From JAUIET01 sp964352475 (GTDB lineage Bacteria > Pseudomonadota > Gammaproteobacteria > Pseudomonadales > JAUIET01): a DNA stretch of 64,000 nucleotides. Positions 17,795 through 26,898 of the stretch are shown in pieces. Location: the NCBI GenBank assembly GCA_964352475.1, contig CAYGSL010000017.1:16819-80818 (forward strand), written 5' to 3'. Under the pieces are notes generated by a model that saw only the letters and a program-made list of their open reading frames with translations, was not told the DNA's origin and made no database searches. How positions within the stretch are numbered: position 1 is the first letter of the stretch; the number at the start of each line of letters is the position of its first letter. A program made the translations under genes and the position numbers.

Positions 17795-18790
17795 CTACAA
17801 AACAGAATCCACCAGATTTTCCATCAAAGCCGCCGCTACCCAGGTTAGCGGCACAATCACGAGATATACAGCCAACTTGACCACATTACCTAGATCGAAA
17901 GGCCAGGTGGGACTCTCTGCTATTTCGCGGCGAAAGGCCAGCAGCGTGGTGAACTCAGGATTTAGATAGAGGCTGGCGTTGACAGCGGTATTGTTTTTGG
18001 CAGTAAAGCTATCGATACGCTCGTTGACCTCGGAAAGCTGACGCGCTTTCAATGCTGTTAACTGCCTATGCACCGGCCACACCGGTAGCAAAAACATGAC
18101 TAATAATGGAACCAGTATTGCAACGGCACCGGGCAGAATTTCTTTCATGAGCAGTCCACCCTCCAGTCCAATTAGCGGAAACAGGGTTAGCGCGCCAATA
18201 ATGGCCAGGCTGGAACTGATCGCAACACCACCGAAAGGAAGTAAGGCATGCGTGCCAAACAGTGAAATTCTTGTGTGGTCTCGGCCAATGCGAGCAAAAA
18301 TACCGGCCTGTTGAATCAGCATCGAACTGATCTTCGTCAACACAATCCACACCAGTAATGCCCCCACCATGGAAGCAAAACCGGCGGCACCTGGCACGAG
18401 TCTAGCGAGTGCGGCCGGTAACGAGCCAGCAATAATGCTTATGTGCAACAAGCCGCCAGCCAAGCCCAAACATAGATCGAAAATCGTCATTTTGGTGCTG
18501 CTTGAATAGAGCCGATTGCGAAGCCTGTCAAAGGCCTCATCATCCAAATCCAATTGCGGCCTTAAACGCTCCAGCGCTTCAGAAGAGCGTGCTGTGATGT
18601 GACTAAACACTGGAATGATGTAAGCGATAACAAGACTAAAAAATAGAGATGGCGTTGACTCATTCGGATACGCTTTCCCGCCAAAATAGAATAGAGGCAG
18701 CAATACACAAAGTATTAGAATGGCAGTTATCAGCTTGCCGAAGCGGCCTGGTACCACCAGCCTCAAAGGCCAGGTTTTATGTTCGCTCAT
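17795..18790 (-). CDS. Hypothetical polytopic membrane protein
   Basis: Unrecognised inner-membrane protein of about 331 residues from the ATG at 18790 (MSEHKTW); the frame is open to 18838. Hydrophobic segments lie roughly at residues 19-38, 47-64, 103-125, 138-158, 181-205, 218-239 and 301-322, giving six to seven passes. A charged cytoplasmic-looking stretch sits between the second and third (SSEALERLRPQLDLDDEAFDRLRNRL) and another before the last (ALKARQLSEVNERIDSF). No transporter signature is visible. It converges on the phosphotransferase gene and is divergent from rlmI. Confidence 0.65.
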   Translation of the reverse strand: MSEHKTWPLRLVVPGRFGKLITAILILCVLLPLFYFGGKAYPNESTPSLFFSLVIAYIIPVFSHITARSSEALERLRPQLDLDDEAFDRLRNRLYSSSTKMTIFDLCLGLAGGLLHISIIAGSLPAALARLVPGAAGFASMVGALLVWIVLTKISSMLIQQAGIFARIGRDHTRISLFGTHALLPFGGVAISSSLAIIGALTLFPLIGLEGGLLMKEILPGAVAILVPLLVMFLLPVWPVHRQLTALKARQLSEVNERIDSFTAKNNTAVNASLYLNPEFTTLLAFRREIAESPTWPFDLGNVVKLAVYLVIVPLTWVAAALMENLVDSVL

Positions 18791-19038
18791 TGCTTGAATC
18801 CGTAACGCTACTCCATTATCTCGAACACGTCGACGCATCGCGCTGAAAACGCCGGCCTACGCCGAAGATCAAGATCGTCTACAGGATATCACTTTACCTC
18901 GCATTTATAGAACGAGCCGAATTCCTTGCCTTAAAGCGCTCACGTCTCTGTTGCTAGAGCCATCTCAGTAGGATGCGGAGAAACATCGCCTTAGTACCAT
19001 CCGTCAATGTACAGGTATACTCCCGCCACTAACTCTTC

Positions 19039-19062
19039 CAACGGCGAGATCTCTCACCGTTG
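19039..19062. promoter_or_regulatory. Inverted repeat upstream of rlmI
   Basis: Within the 298-base divergent gap between the membrane protein and rlmI (18791-19088), the only clear structure I see is CAACGG (19039-19044) and its complement CCGTTG (19057-19062), separated by 12 bases that themselves contain GAGATCTC. It lies 27 bases before the rlmI start, so it could be an operator or a 5'-leader hairpin. The rest of the gap shows no gene or recognisable RNA. Confidence 0.3.
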
Positions 19063-19088
19063 TAACAGCAATAATCGAGCATGAAACT

Positions 19089-20288
19089 TTGGAACACTCA
19101 GATCTGGCACCGCTGCAACTCAATCGCGGCGCAGACAAACGCCTGCGAAAAGGCCATCTATGGGTCTATTCAAATGAAATAGATACCAAAGCCACATCGC
19201 TGAAAGCTCTGCATGCCGGGCAGCAGGTACGTCTGCTTGGCGAAAAGCAAAAAACTGTTGGCCTCGCCACCGTCAATCCAAACGGCCTGATCTGCGCAAG
19301 AATCTTCAGCCGAGATCCCAAACAGAGACTGGACAAGTCACTGCTGGCACACCGATTGAATCAGGCCCTGGCCTTGCGAGAGCGATTTTTCAGCACGCCC
19401 CACTATCGGCTGGTTTACGGCGATTCGGATTTGCTGCCCGGGCTGGTAGTAGACCGCTTTGGTGATCATCTTGTTGTACAGATATCGACAGCCGGCATGG
19501 AAGCCGTTAGTCAGGAAATTCTGGATGCGCTTGACCAGTGCTTGCGGCCGGAGAGCATTCTGTTTCGCAATGATCACGCTGCACGTGAGCTGGAAGGCTT
19601 GCCCTTGCATCAGACCGAATACGGTCCTGTGCCTGCGTTCGCCGAGCTTATCGAAAATGACGCGCGGTTCTTGGCACCGCTCAAAGCTGGCCAAAAAACC
19701 GGTTGGTTCTATGACCACCGAATGAATCGCGCCCTGTTGCAGACTTTGTGCAAAGGGAAAAGAGTATTGGATGTGTTTAGTTATGCGGGAGGCTGGGGAG
19801 TACAGGCAGCCGTCGCTGGCGCCTCAGAAGTAGTTTGTGTGGATGCATCGGCACAGGCACTGGCGTGGACAAATGAAAACGCGGCTCTAAACAAAGTCAG
19901 CGAGAAAGTATCGACTGTACAAGGCAAGGCGATAGACGTCATGAAGACTCTGCTAGCCGAGGAATCCAGATTCGACGTGGTCGTATTAGACCCACCCGCT
20001 TTTATCAAACGGCGAAAGGATCAGAAATCTGGCGAAGCGGCCTACTATCATATCAATGAGCTTGGAATGCGCTTACTCGCGCGCGATGGCTTACTGGTGT
20101 CCGGTTCATGCTCCATGCATCTGGCGCAAGATCGCCTGGTAGATCAAATTCGCAGCGCCGGGCGCAAAATCGACCGACAGGTGCAGATTGTTTATCGCGG
20201 TGGCCAGGGACCAGACCATCCGGTGCATCCGGCCATTCCCGAGACGGACTATCTAAAAGCGATCTTTGCGAGAGTTTACAGAGACTAA
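19089..20288 (+). CDS. rlmI: 23S rRNA (cytosine1962-C5)-methyltransferase RlmI
   Basis: SAM-dependent methyltransferase with an N-terminal PUA-like domain, modifying 23S rRNA C1962 to m5C. The order is diagnostic: a PUA part with RKGHLWVYSNEI and GLICARIFSRD, a linker domain with VYGDSDLLPGLVVDRFG, a QKTGWFYDHRMNR signature, the SAM motif VLDVFSYAGGWGVQAAVAGA, and the NPPY-equivalent DPPAFIKRRKD followed by SGSCSMHL. The length of 399 residues is typical. The start is the TTG at 19089 (then EHSDLAPLQLNRG); a nearby ATG at 19081 is out of frame. It is a housekeeping gene among catabolic ones. Confidence 0.93.
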   Translation: MEHSDLAPLQLNRGADKRLRKGHLWVYSNEIDTKATSLKALHAGQQVRLLGEKQKTVGLATVNPNGLICARIFSRDPKQRLDKSLLAHRLNQALALRERFFSTPHYRLVYGDSDLLPGLVVDRFGDHLVVQISTAGMEAVSQEILDALDQCLRPESILFRNDHAARELEGLPLHQTEYGPVPAFAELIENDARFLAPLKAGQKTGWFYDHRMNRALLQTLCKGKRVLDVFSYAGGWGVQAAVAGASEVVCVDASAQALAWTNENAALNKVSEKVSTVQGKAIDVMKTLLAEESRFDVVVLDPPAFIKRRKDQKSGEAAYYHINELGMRLLARDGLLVSGSCSMHLAQDRLVDQIRSAGRKIDRQVQIVYRGGQGPDHPVHPAIPETDYLKAIFARVYRD

Positions 20289-20362
20289 TTATTGTAATAA
20301 ACAGAGGTTTCAGCATTGCCGGGCTCGATCGGCCTGCAATTCCTAAACCTTACGAAACTTCA

Positions 20363-21124
20363 CTACTTCGCGAGATACCCACCATCCGCCACAACAGTTG
20401 ACCCGGTAGTAAAACTCCCCAAATCACTAGCAAGATAAAGCACCGGCCCAAGAATTTCCTCGGTAGCCGCAATCCGCTTCATCATACTCGCCTCTCTCGC
20501 GCCATCTTCAAATCCTGGCATTGCTGCGGCGCTGATATCAAATAAATCCGAGTGATAACTGCCCGGTGCGATCGCATTCACTCGTATGTTCATATCAGCC
20601 CACTCCGCTGCCATCACTTTGGTCAGCGCATCCAATGCCGCCTTATTACACGAATAAAAACCCTGGTAAGCAGCAGGCCGAATGCCCGACACAGAAATCA
20701 TATTGATAATAGAACCGCCGCCTGCCGCACCCATCTTTGGCGCTATACGCGACGCCAGATACCACGGTCCTTTAACATTTATGCCCATCATCTTGTCGAA
20801 CAACTCGGGACTTAAATCACTCAGCGTTCCCATCGCAGGGTTAGTGCCCGCATTGTTAATCAACAAATCTATTTTGCCAAAGCGCTCATACGCCGCTGCT
20901 ATCAATGCGTCCAAACTGTCCATATCTGCAGTATGCGCCGCCACCGCCAATGCCTGTCGACCTTTGGCCCCAACCTCAGCGGCAACCTTTTCACAATTCT
21001 CAATTTTGCGGCTAGCGATAATAATATCGGCACCCGCATCGGCTAAACCAAGAGAAATAGCTTTACCCAAGCCTCGGCTGCCGCCAGTAACAAGCGCCAC
21101 TTTTCCGGACAAATCGATATTCAT
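20363..21124 (-). CDS. SDR family oxidoreductase
   Basis: Classical short-chain dehydrogenase of 253 residues: cofactor motif TGGSRGLGKAISLG, NNAGTNPAMG, catalytic Ser in NMISVSGIRP and YSCNK. The ASRK after beta-2 favours NADP(H). The NNAGTNP and SVSG pattern resembles DHRS4/2,5-dichloro-2,5-cyclohexadiene-type SDRs. It is preceded on the same strand by another SDR (21147-22025) with only 22 bases between, and then by the uncharacterised 22065 gene. The three therefore probably form one operon. Confidence 0.87.
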   Translation of the reverse strand: MNIDLSGKVALVTGGSRGLGKAISLGLADAGADIIIASRKIENCEKVAAEVGAKGRQALAVAAHTADMDSLDALIAAAYERFGKIDLLINNAGTNPAMGTLSDLSPELFDKMMGINVKGPWYLASRIAPKMGAAGGGSIINMISVSGIRPAAYQGFYSCNKAALDALTKVMAAEWADMNIRVNAIAPGSYHSDLFDISAAAMPGFEDGAREASMMKRIAATEEILGPVLYLASDLGSFTTGSTVVADGGYLAK

Positions 21125-21146
21125 TGTAAATTCTCTAAAAGAAATA

Positions 21147-22025
21147 CTACTTTATCATCGCCTCAGACGGTTCCCACGGCGACCCCATGAAAGGTGCGTA
21201 TGATTCCGGTCGCGCCCCATCAATGTCCTTAATACCCAGCTCCAGCGCAAGCTCAGAATTCCACCACGATCGGCCACTAAATCGCATGTAGTCATCTTGT
21301 GCGGCAATGGCATCAATAATCAAGCCGGGAAATTCAGGCGACTCCATGCCAGGGATAAGTGGCTGATAGTCTTCAGGTAAGGCATTCGCTTCCACAGCGG
21401 GTGCAATGCGCTCGGTTTTCACAACCCCAGGCCACAGCGCAAGAGCAGCAACATTGTACTCACGCAACTCTTTTGCCATGTCCTGCATCATTTTATCGGT
21501 GCCGGCTTTGCCTATGCCATACACCACGGAATGCAAATAAGCGATAGCACCTGGCGACGATATATTAACGATCAAGCCAGCGCCCTGCTCCACCATCTTC
21601 GGTGCCGCAAAATAGCTCGCAACGTAGTGGGCACGCAAACCAAGATCAATCATTTTTTGCCAGTGATCGTTCAATGGGCGCTGCCAAAACGGTTGCCATT
21701 CTTGCAGGTCATCCGGAACCTGAAAGACATTGTTGACCAGAATATCCAGCCTGCCCTGCTCTGCAAAAACACGTTCAAACAAGGCTTGTATCTGCGCGTC
21801 GTCAGTGTGGTCGCAAACAACCACTTCGGCCTTGCCGCCACGCGCTCTGATTTCATCGGCAGTGGCATCGATGGTTCCGGGCAATGGTGATGTTTGCCCT
21901 TCCGTGCGTGATCGGCCGCTTATGTATACTGTTGTTCCGGGCTGCCCCAAAGCAAGCGCAACGCCCTTGCCAACACCGCGACTAGCTCCGGTAACCACAA
22001 CCACTCTGTCATTCTTAAGGCCCAC
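21147..22025 (-). CDS. SDR family oxidoreductase (DHRS1-like)
   Basis: Short-chain dehydrogenase of 292 residues. TGASRGVGKGVALAL is the cofactor loop. The insertion SRTEGQTSPLPGTIDATADEI and then NNVFQVPDDLQEWQPFW resemble the DHRS1-like group rather than FabG. The active site is NISSPGAIAYLHSVVYGIGK, with Tyr and Lys in the normal spacing. The long C-terminal tail ends in the residues ESYAPFMGSPWEPSEAMIK. It is the middle gene of a three-gene minus-strand run. Family members act on steroids, retinoids or xenobiotic ketones; the actual substrate here is unknown. Confidence 0.87.
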   Translation of the reverse strand: MGLKNDRVVVVTGASRGVGKGVALALGQPGTTVYISGRSRTEGQTSPLPGTIDATADEIRARGGKAEVVVCDHTDDAQIQALFERVFAEQGRLDILVNNVFQVPDDLQEWQPFWQRPLNDHWQKMIDLGLRAHYVASYFAAPKMVEQGAGLIVNISSPGAIAYLHSVVYGIGKAGTDKMMQDMAKELREYNVAALALWPGVVKTERIAPAVEANALPEDYQPLIPGMESPEFPGLIIDAIAAQDDYMRFSGRSWWNSELALELGIKDIDGARPESYAPFMGSPWEPSEAMIK

Positions 22026-22064
22026 GTAAAACTCCTCGTAAAGGTTGGTTTGCAGCCGAGTGCA

Positions 22065-23183
22065 TCAAGGTGCTACCGCTTCCCAGCTATCGAATCCAAA
22101 TGGCGTGTATATACCGAACACACAGTTTTCGTGCATGCCATAACCAATGTCGCCGTTAGAAAGCTCCCATCGGCATAACATTTCGTTTAAACCTTGAATT
22201 TCCGCAAACTGTGCTGGGTCGGTCATATCCCAACGCTGCCCATCAACCACAAGCGGCCCCTGATACACACCAAGAGAATACGACTGGCCCGGGTTGTAAC
22301 CTGAGCCACCCAGCAAATAATTGGTGCGCAAAGGGGTACCTGTCAGCACCAGGTCTGAGTGCGCAAATCGAATCACCGTTTTCGCAATTTCCCTGGTACC
22401 GGATTTGTAAGTAAATTCGGGAATTGGACTGCCAAGATGAATCACGGGCTGATCGATCCCGATGCGAGGCACCTTAACCGCCTCTTCCTGCATGCGGTTG
22501 CCCTGACCATCTTCATCAAAATAGATCTTGATCATATAGTCCGGGAATTGCGCGGGTATCCAGTTATGAAAATGACCGAAGGTTTCGAAATCCCTGTACT
22601 TTGACTTGATGCCTTCGGGCTCCATCTCTCCTACATTGGGTCGCACACCCCAGGAATGATCACGCGCGCCCATCCACCTGTCGGGCGTCACCTCAATGCG
22701 TTCGCCATCGATGCTGATAAAGCCAGTGTAATTGCCTACCTGCGCAAAGCGTTGGGTATGCTCGGTAAGCCTGTTTCCGGTTCTTCTGTAGGTGACGGGT
22801 TCCTCAAGCGCAGGCACAAAGCCGTCGAACACCAGGTCAAACTCTATGCCGTGCTCGTTCGCTCCGCAGCTGAGTCTCAGTTTCTGTAGTCCTTCAAGCA
22901 CTTCTACCTTGAACGGGCCAACGCTGGTATCCAGGCGGTCATTACCAAGCTCTCGCGATGCACGCACTGAATAATGCGTGTCGCCAAAAGAAATACAGGC
23001 AAACGCGTCAATCACACCCAGATTGGGGTATTGACCCATCCCCGTCACCATGAACAGCTCATCGCTGCAACCGTGGACATTGAAGTAGTATCGATCGTAA
23101 AAATTACGATCACCCGTGTACACATGGTCAAATGTATCGGGCGTTTGATGTGCGAGTAAATCGTCTAATGGGCTAAGAGGCAT
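22065..23183 (-). CDS. Uncharacterised protein, paralogue of the gene at 2.2-3.3 kb
   Basis: This 372-residue protein starts at the ATG at 23183 (MPLSPLDDLL); a TTG four codons upstream is also possible. It shares motifs with the 2168-3292 product: NFYDRYYFNVH, YPNLGVIDAF and ARDHSWGVRPNVG, with similar length and no signal peptide, so the two are paralogues of one uncharacterised family (DUF7064/7065-like is my best guess). Regions such as LVFDGFVPALEEP and the strand-rich remainder suggest a beta-sandwich lipid- or isoprenoid-binding fold. It is followed on the same strand by two SDRs, hinting that it works on a hydrophobic substrate along with them. Confidence 0.7.
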   Translation of the reverse strand: MPLSPLDDLLAHQTPDTFDHVYTGDRNFYDRYYFNVHGCSDELFMVTGMGQYPNLGVIDAFACISFGDTHYSVRASRELGNDRLDTSVGPFKVEVLEGLQKLRLSCGANEHGIEFDLVFDGFVPALEEPVTYRRTGNRLTEHTQRFAQVGNYTGFISIDGERIEVTPDRWMGARDHSWGVRPNVGEMEPEGIKSKYRDFETFGHFHNWIPAQFPDYMIKIYFDEDGQGNRMQEEAVKVPRIGIDQPVIHLGSPIPEFTYKSGTREIAKTVIRFAHSDLVLTGTPLRTNYLLGGSGYNPGQSYSLGVYQGPLVVDGQRWDMTDPAQFAEIQGLNEMLCRWELSNGDIGYGMHENCVFGIYTPFGFDSWEAVAP

Positions 23184-23276
23184 GTGTCGATCCAAACAGA
23201 GAGGAACAGCTATTATCCGTATTTACCACACCGGAGTTGGGAACTTAACGATCACGTCATCAAACGACTGAATGAA

Positions 23277-24113
23277 TCACTCCAAATCTTCGTCGCTCAC
23301 CCGCACAGTGCGCCTGGATTGCTTCAACACCCAAGAGACAGTAATGCCCGCTGAAAAATTATGCTCGCGGCGAAACAAGGGGCTGGCATCGTTTTTGGCA
23401 CCTTGCAAATTGAAGTAGCGAACAAAGCCGTTAATGAACATGTTGCGGTAATACCGATTCACATTCAAACCCAGCCGTAATGCGGTGTAGCCTGAAGACG
23501 CGGTATAGGCGCCGCGATCCGGTGTTACAAATTCAGGGTCTACGTCGTAAATATAGGCATGGTATTTTTGATCTGAGAATACCGGGCCGAAGCTGCTGAC
23601 CAGGTTCCATTCACCCGAATTCGTTTTCGCAACCAGCCTGGGGTTGCTTGTCCAACCCTGATAATCACCCGCATCATCACCGAACGAAAAAGTGCCCCTG
23701 ACAGGTAGCTGAAACTGCAAATGCAGATCATTGTTCTCCACCAGGTCTACGCGCAAGTTTGGACCTATTTCGGCCAGTACATCAAGGTCAGGCATGCCTC
23801 GACGGGCGTCATCATCTTCGCTATCAACCGGGAATGAGCCACCGCCGCTGATACCCAAACTCACTCGTTCAGACTCAAACAAACGCGCGCGAATTCCGCC
23901 ACGGTCTGCGCGGAAAACCTCACCACGATATTTGAAGTAAGGGATTGGCAACACGTACGCCCGGCTGTCATCCGCACCAAAGTAATGAGCTTGCGTCAGC
24001 GCCGCTACACCTACTCCCAATTCCCACAATGGAAGCTCTTCTTCTGCGCTGGTGGCGACGGCAAAGAGAGACATAAAAATGATATTAAAACGTCGAAAAA
24101 AGAGTCCGTTCAT
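23277..24113 (-). CDS. MipA/OmpV family outer-membrane protein
   Basis: Outer-membrane barrel of 278 residues from the ATG at 24113 (MNGLFFRRFNIIFMSLFAVATSA), which gives a normal signal peptide cleaved near SA|EEE; the open frame upstream to 24308 is not signal-like. The mature start ELPLWELGVGVAALTQAHYFGADDSRAYVLPIPYFKYRG is the MipA/OmpV signature. An internal GIRARLF and a GISGGGSFPVDSEDDDARRGMPDLD loop follow. The protein ends a few residues after an Arg-rich strand rather than with the usual terminal Phe, so the last strand (FSAGITVSWVL) is followed by a short tail. Its function is unclear: a murein scaffold or porin. Confidence 0.82.
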   Translation of the reverse strand: MNGLFFRRFNIIFMSLFAVATSAEEELPLWELGVGVAALTQAHYFGADDSRAYVLPIPYFKYRGEVFRADRGGIRARLFESERVSLGISGGGSFPVDSEDDDARRGMPDLDVLAEIGPNLRVDLVENNDLHLQFQLPVRGTFSFGDDAGDYQGWTSNPRLVAKTNSGEWNLVSSFGPVFSDQKYHAYIYDVDPEFVTPDRGAYTASSGYTALRLGLNVNRYYRNMFINGFVRYFNLQGAKNDASPLFRREHNFSAGITVSWVLKQSRRTVRVSDEDLE

Positions 24114-24176
24114 AGGGTACCCGGGAATTACTACTTTGTTAATGCGAGCCCCACTTGGCGGTGGTACTCTGCGATG

Positions 24177-24257
24177 ATGAGTATAAACACTACCTTGCCA
24201 GAAAAATTTAAAGATCGCTACGGACCCTGGTCGCTGATTTCTGTAGGCCTGGAATGA
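24177..24257 (+). pseudogene. Possible N-terminal remnant of an SDR gene
   Basis: A 26-codon open frame starting at the ATG at 24177 encodes a peptide containing LPEKFKDRYGPWSLIS, closely like the first strand of many SDRs (YGPWALVTGASSGIG), but it loses the fit right after WSLIS and stops at 24255. No continuation is seen in other frames. It may be a decayed SDR start or a chance leader. The stop overlaps a second tiny frame (24254-24325) that in turn overlaps the dioxygenase start. Confidence 0.3.
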
Positions 24258-24321
24258 TGAGCTTGAACACCGCCCAGATATCGGGTATTGAACACACACC
24301 TGTGCCACAGGAGCGCTTGCA

Positions 24322-25260
24322 ATGAATTACACGCAATTCACTCTAAAACCACTTAAGAATGTGGGTGTAGAAATTAGCGATTTTGATATTAATGCGCCTT
24401 TCACTGATGAACTGGAGGCGGAACTGAAGCACGCCTGGTATGAACACGCCATCATGGTGTTTAGGGGGCAGAGCATCACGCCTGAGCGTCAAATCGAATT
24501 CAGTCGCCTGTTTGGGCCACTGGAATTGCACCCGCTCAAGGTAAAAACCTCGGAAACCAATCCGGAATTGTTCGTGCTGGAGAACGGCGGCGACGCTGAC
24601 GCCTACCAGACGGCGTTCTTCAATGGCGAAGAAATTGTGGGCCGCCTGGATTGGCATATGGATTTGCATTACACCGGCAAACCTAACCATGGTGCAGTTC
24701 TTCGTGCGCTGACGGTTGCTGAAAAAGACGGTCTCACTGGATTTGGTGATCTGGCGCTGGCGTACGACGCACTAAGCGATGAGCTGAAAGAACGTATCAA
24801 AGACATCGAAGTGGCGTATCGCTTCGAAATGCAAAGAATCAACTGGCGTTTCGTTGACAATACCCACTACCAGCCCGGGCCCAATTCGCCAAAAAAGCCG
24901 TCTGACATCGGTTTTCCGGATTTTGACGACTCTGTATATCCGGCGGTTGTTACGCACCCAGTATCAGGCCGTAAGGTTTTAGAAATAGTTGAGCAATTCC
25001 TGCACCGGGTGATCGATCCAGCCTCGGTTGGCATGTCGGCCAACGAAGCCGATAGACTCTTGAAGGAGTTGGTTGAGCACACTCGTAAACCAGAGTTTCA
25101 TTACTGGCATGTTTGGCAGGAAGGCGACATGGTGCTGTGGGACAACTGGCGCGCCATGCATTGCACCAGCGGAACACCACCGGGCGTCAAACGCTTGATT
25201 AACCGCACTACGATTGAAGGCGACATTCAGCTTGGCCATCAAATACCTATCACACGATAA
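24322..25260 (+). CDS. TauD/TfdA family Fe(II)/2-oxoglutarate dioxygenase
   Basis: Non-haem iron dioxygenase of 312 residues in the TauD/TfdA family, which hydroxylates a substrate while decarboxylating 2-oxoglutarate, often removing sulfonate or aryloxy groups. Iron ligands are seen as WHMDLHY (HxD) and a distal His in RAMHCTSG. The conserved C-terminal Arg region is GVKRLINRTTIEGD. The N-terminus FTLKPLKNVGVEISDFDINAPF is typical. The start at 24322 has AGGAG upstream. An SDR follows 12 bases after the stop, so the oxygenase product is probably an alcohol or hemiacetal oxidised by the partner. Confidence 0.92.
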   Translation: MNYTQFTLKPLKNVGVEISDFDINAPFTDELEAELKHAWYEHAIMVFRGQSITPERQIEFSRLFGPLELHPLKVKTSETNPELFVLENGGDADAYQTAFFNGEEIVGRLDWHMDLHYTGKPNHGAVLRALTVAEKDGLTGFGDLALAYDALSDELKERIKDIEVAYRFEMQRINWRFVDNTHYQPGPNSPKKPSDIGFPDFDDSVYPAVVTHPVSGRKVLEIVEQFLHRVIDPASVGMSANEADRLLKELVEHTRKPEFHYWHVWQEGDMVLWDNWRAMHCTSGTPPGVKRLINRTTIEGDIQLGHQIPITR

Positions 25261-25272
25261 TGGATTAGGCTT

Positions 25273-26025
25273 ATGTTTCAAAGAGTTGCGTTCAATTATT
25301 CAGGTAGTTCCGTACTAATTACCGGTGGTACCAGTGGCATTGGTCAGGCCTGTGCAGAGGCCTATCTGCAGGCAGGAGCAAACGTGCATGTTACGGGCAG
25401 AAAATCCTCTTTGAGCGATTACGACAGCGCTGCCGCCCTGGCCGGCTGCCGATACAGCGCATTGGATGTCAGCGACCGCGACGCGCTCAAAGCCTTGGCT
25501 GAGAGCTTGGATTCTCTGGATGTATTGATTGCCAATGCCGGAGGAACATTAATGAACGAATGGGAATCAGATGGCTTCGATCAGTCCATAGATATTCATT
25601 TGAACAGCGTGTTTCACCTGAGTTCGGCGTGCAAGGATTTGCTGGCAGCCAGCGAGTTTGAAGGCGGGGCCAGCATTATCGGCATCGCATCCATGACTTC
25701 CTATTTTGGCAATGTATTCACGCCCGCTTACGGGCCAGCCAAGGCCGGCATTGTGCAGCTAATGAAAACCTTTTCGGTTGGCTGGGGTGAGCTGGGTATT
25801 CGCGCCAATGCCGTAGCAGCAGGATTGGTGCACAGTAATTTAACCTCGCTGAGCTTTGAACACATGCCAGAAATGGTCGCAGACACCGTGAAACGCCAAA
25901 GCATCAAACGAGAAGGTTATCCGGCGGACGTAGCCGCCGCCGTATTATTTCTGACATGCCCAGCCGCCAGCTGGATTACCGGCCAAACCTTGCCAGTGGA
26001 CGGTGGTTATACCGTAGGGATGTAG
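25273..26025 (+). CDS. SDR family oxidoreductase, partner of TauD-type dioxygenase
   Basis: Short-chain dehydrogenase of 250 residues: TGGTSGIGQACAEAY, a GRKSS NADP-type loop, ANAGGTL (Ala in place of the first Asn of NNAG), Ser in GIASMTSYFG and YGPAK. It lies 12 bases behind the dioxygenase gene and most likely oxidises its hydroxylated product. It converges on the second TauD-type gene with 22 bases between. The ANAG variant of the structural Asn motif is seen in many SDRs and does not abolish activity. Confidence 0.87.
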   Translation: MFQRVAFNYSGSSVLITGGTSGIGQACAEAYLQAGANVHVTGRKSSLSDYDSAAALAGCRYSALDVSDRDALKALAESLDSLDVLIANAGGTLMNEWESDGFDQSIDIHLNSVFHLSSACKDLLAASEFEGGASIIGIASMTSYFGNVFTPAYGPAKAGIVQLMKTFSVGWGELGIRANAVAAGLVHSNLTSLSFEHMPEMVADTVKRQSIKREGYPADVAAAVLFLTCPAASWITGQTLPVDGGYTVGM

Positions 26026-26047
26026 AAATTTAGTTTCAGCTACAAGC

Positions 26048-26890
26048 TCAGGACAGCTTCACACCCTTGTAAGTGTCTGTGGTAGCCAATGCAGAGATGC
26101 GGTGCATCACGCGCCGACTGTCAAAATCCTGTACTGCGTAGTGTTGCACAGATTGCTGATCCCATATCACCAGCTCCCCAGCTTGCCACGAATGTCGGTA
26201 ACAAAACTCCGGTTTCTGCATATGCGCTAGCAACAGACGCAAGATGGCGTCCGCCTCGATTGGTGTCAGGCCTTCAATGTGCCGAGTGTAGGTAGAGTTA
26301 ACACTAAGCCATTTACGACCGCTTTCCCTGTGCTCTCGCACAACTGGATGAGAATGCAGCAGTCCTTTCACCAAAGCATCGCCCATGAGCTCTGCCAGCG
26401 GGATTCCGGAGCGCCAACCAAGTTCATACAGATGCCCATAATCGTGCACAGCGGTCAGGCCATCCAACAGCGTTTTCATCTTGTCTGACAGGGCGTCATA
26501 GGCTGCCGCCGCGCTCATGAACGCGGTATCTCCACCAGCATCCGGCAGCATTTTACAGTGCAGCAGGTTAACCAGTGGCGGGTGTTCAAGAAAGGTTTCA
26601 TCGCAATGCCAAGAATCTGCACGATCGCCTTTTTCGGAGTCGATCACCGTTAAATAGGGCACGTTTTCATCAACACCAAATTGATCAGTGGCGTTATGTT
26701 CCAGCTCGCCAAACCGCCTGGCTATTTGAGCGTGTTGCTCAGTACTCATCTGCTCAGCTGCGATACACACCACCTGATGCTCAAACAGTGTTTCGGCAAT
26801 CTCATCAATAACAGCATCACTTAAACCCTGATTGAAATCGATACCTTCTATACGGGCGCCCATCAGGCCACCCAATTTTGAAATATTCAT
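26048..26890 (-). CDS. TauD/TfdA family dioxygenase (second copy)
   Basis: Fe(II)/2-oxoglutarate dioxygenase of 280 residues from the ATG at 26890, supported by an AAGGAG site 4 bases upstream; the longer frame to 26989 is rejected because it overlaps the upstream gene. Iron ligands are SWHCDETF (HxD) and a distal His in QSVQHYAVQDF, with the Arg region SRRVMHRISAL. It is distinct from the first TauD-type gene in length and sequence. It follows the FAD-dependent oxidoreductase by 8 bases on the same strand, so the two are probably cotranscribed and act sequentially. Confidence 0.92.
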   Translation of the reverse strand: MNISKLGGLMGARIEGIDFNQGLSDAVIDEIAETLFEHQVVCIAAEQMSTEQHAQIARRFGELEHNATDQFGVDENVPYLTVIDSEKGDRADSWHCDETFLEHPPLVNLLHCKMLPDAGGDTAFMSAAAAYDALSDKMKTLLDGLTAVHDYGHLYELGWRSGIPLAELMGDALVKGLLHSHPVVREHRESGRKWLSVNSTYTRHIEGLTPIEADAILRLLLAHMQKPEFCYRHSWQAGELVIWDQQSVQHYAVQDFDSRRVMHRISALATTDTYKGVKLS

Positions 26891-26898
26891 TTCTCTCC

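Noticed and set aside
18791..19088. tRNA or small RNA gene in the gap before rlmI
   Set aside because: No cloverleaf or conserved RNA motif seen; only a short inverted repeat.
24254..24325. Mini-frame of 23 codons before the TauD-type dioxygenase as a gene
   Set aside because: No recognisable product; kept only as part of the leader observation.
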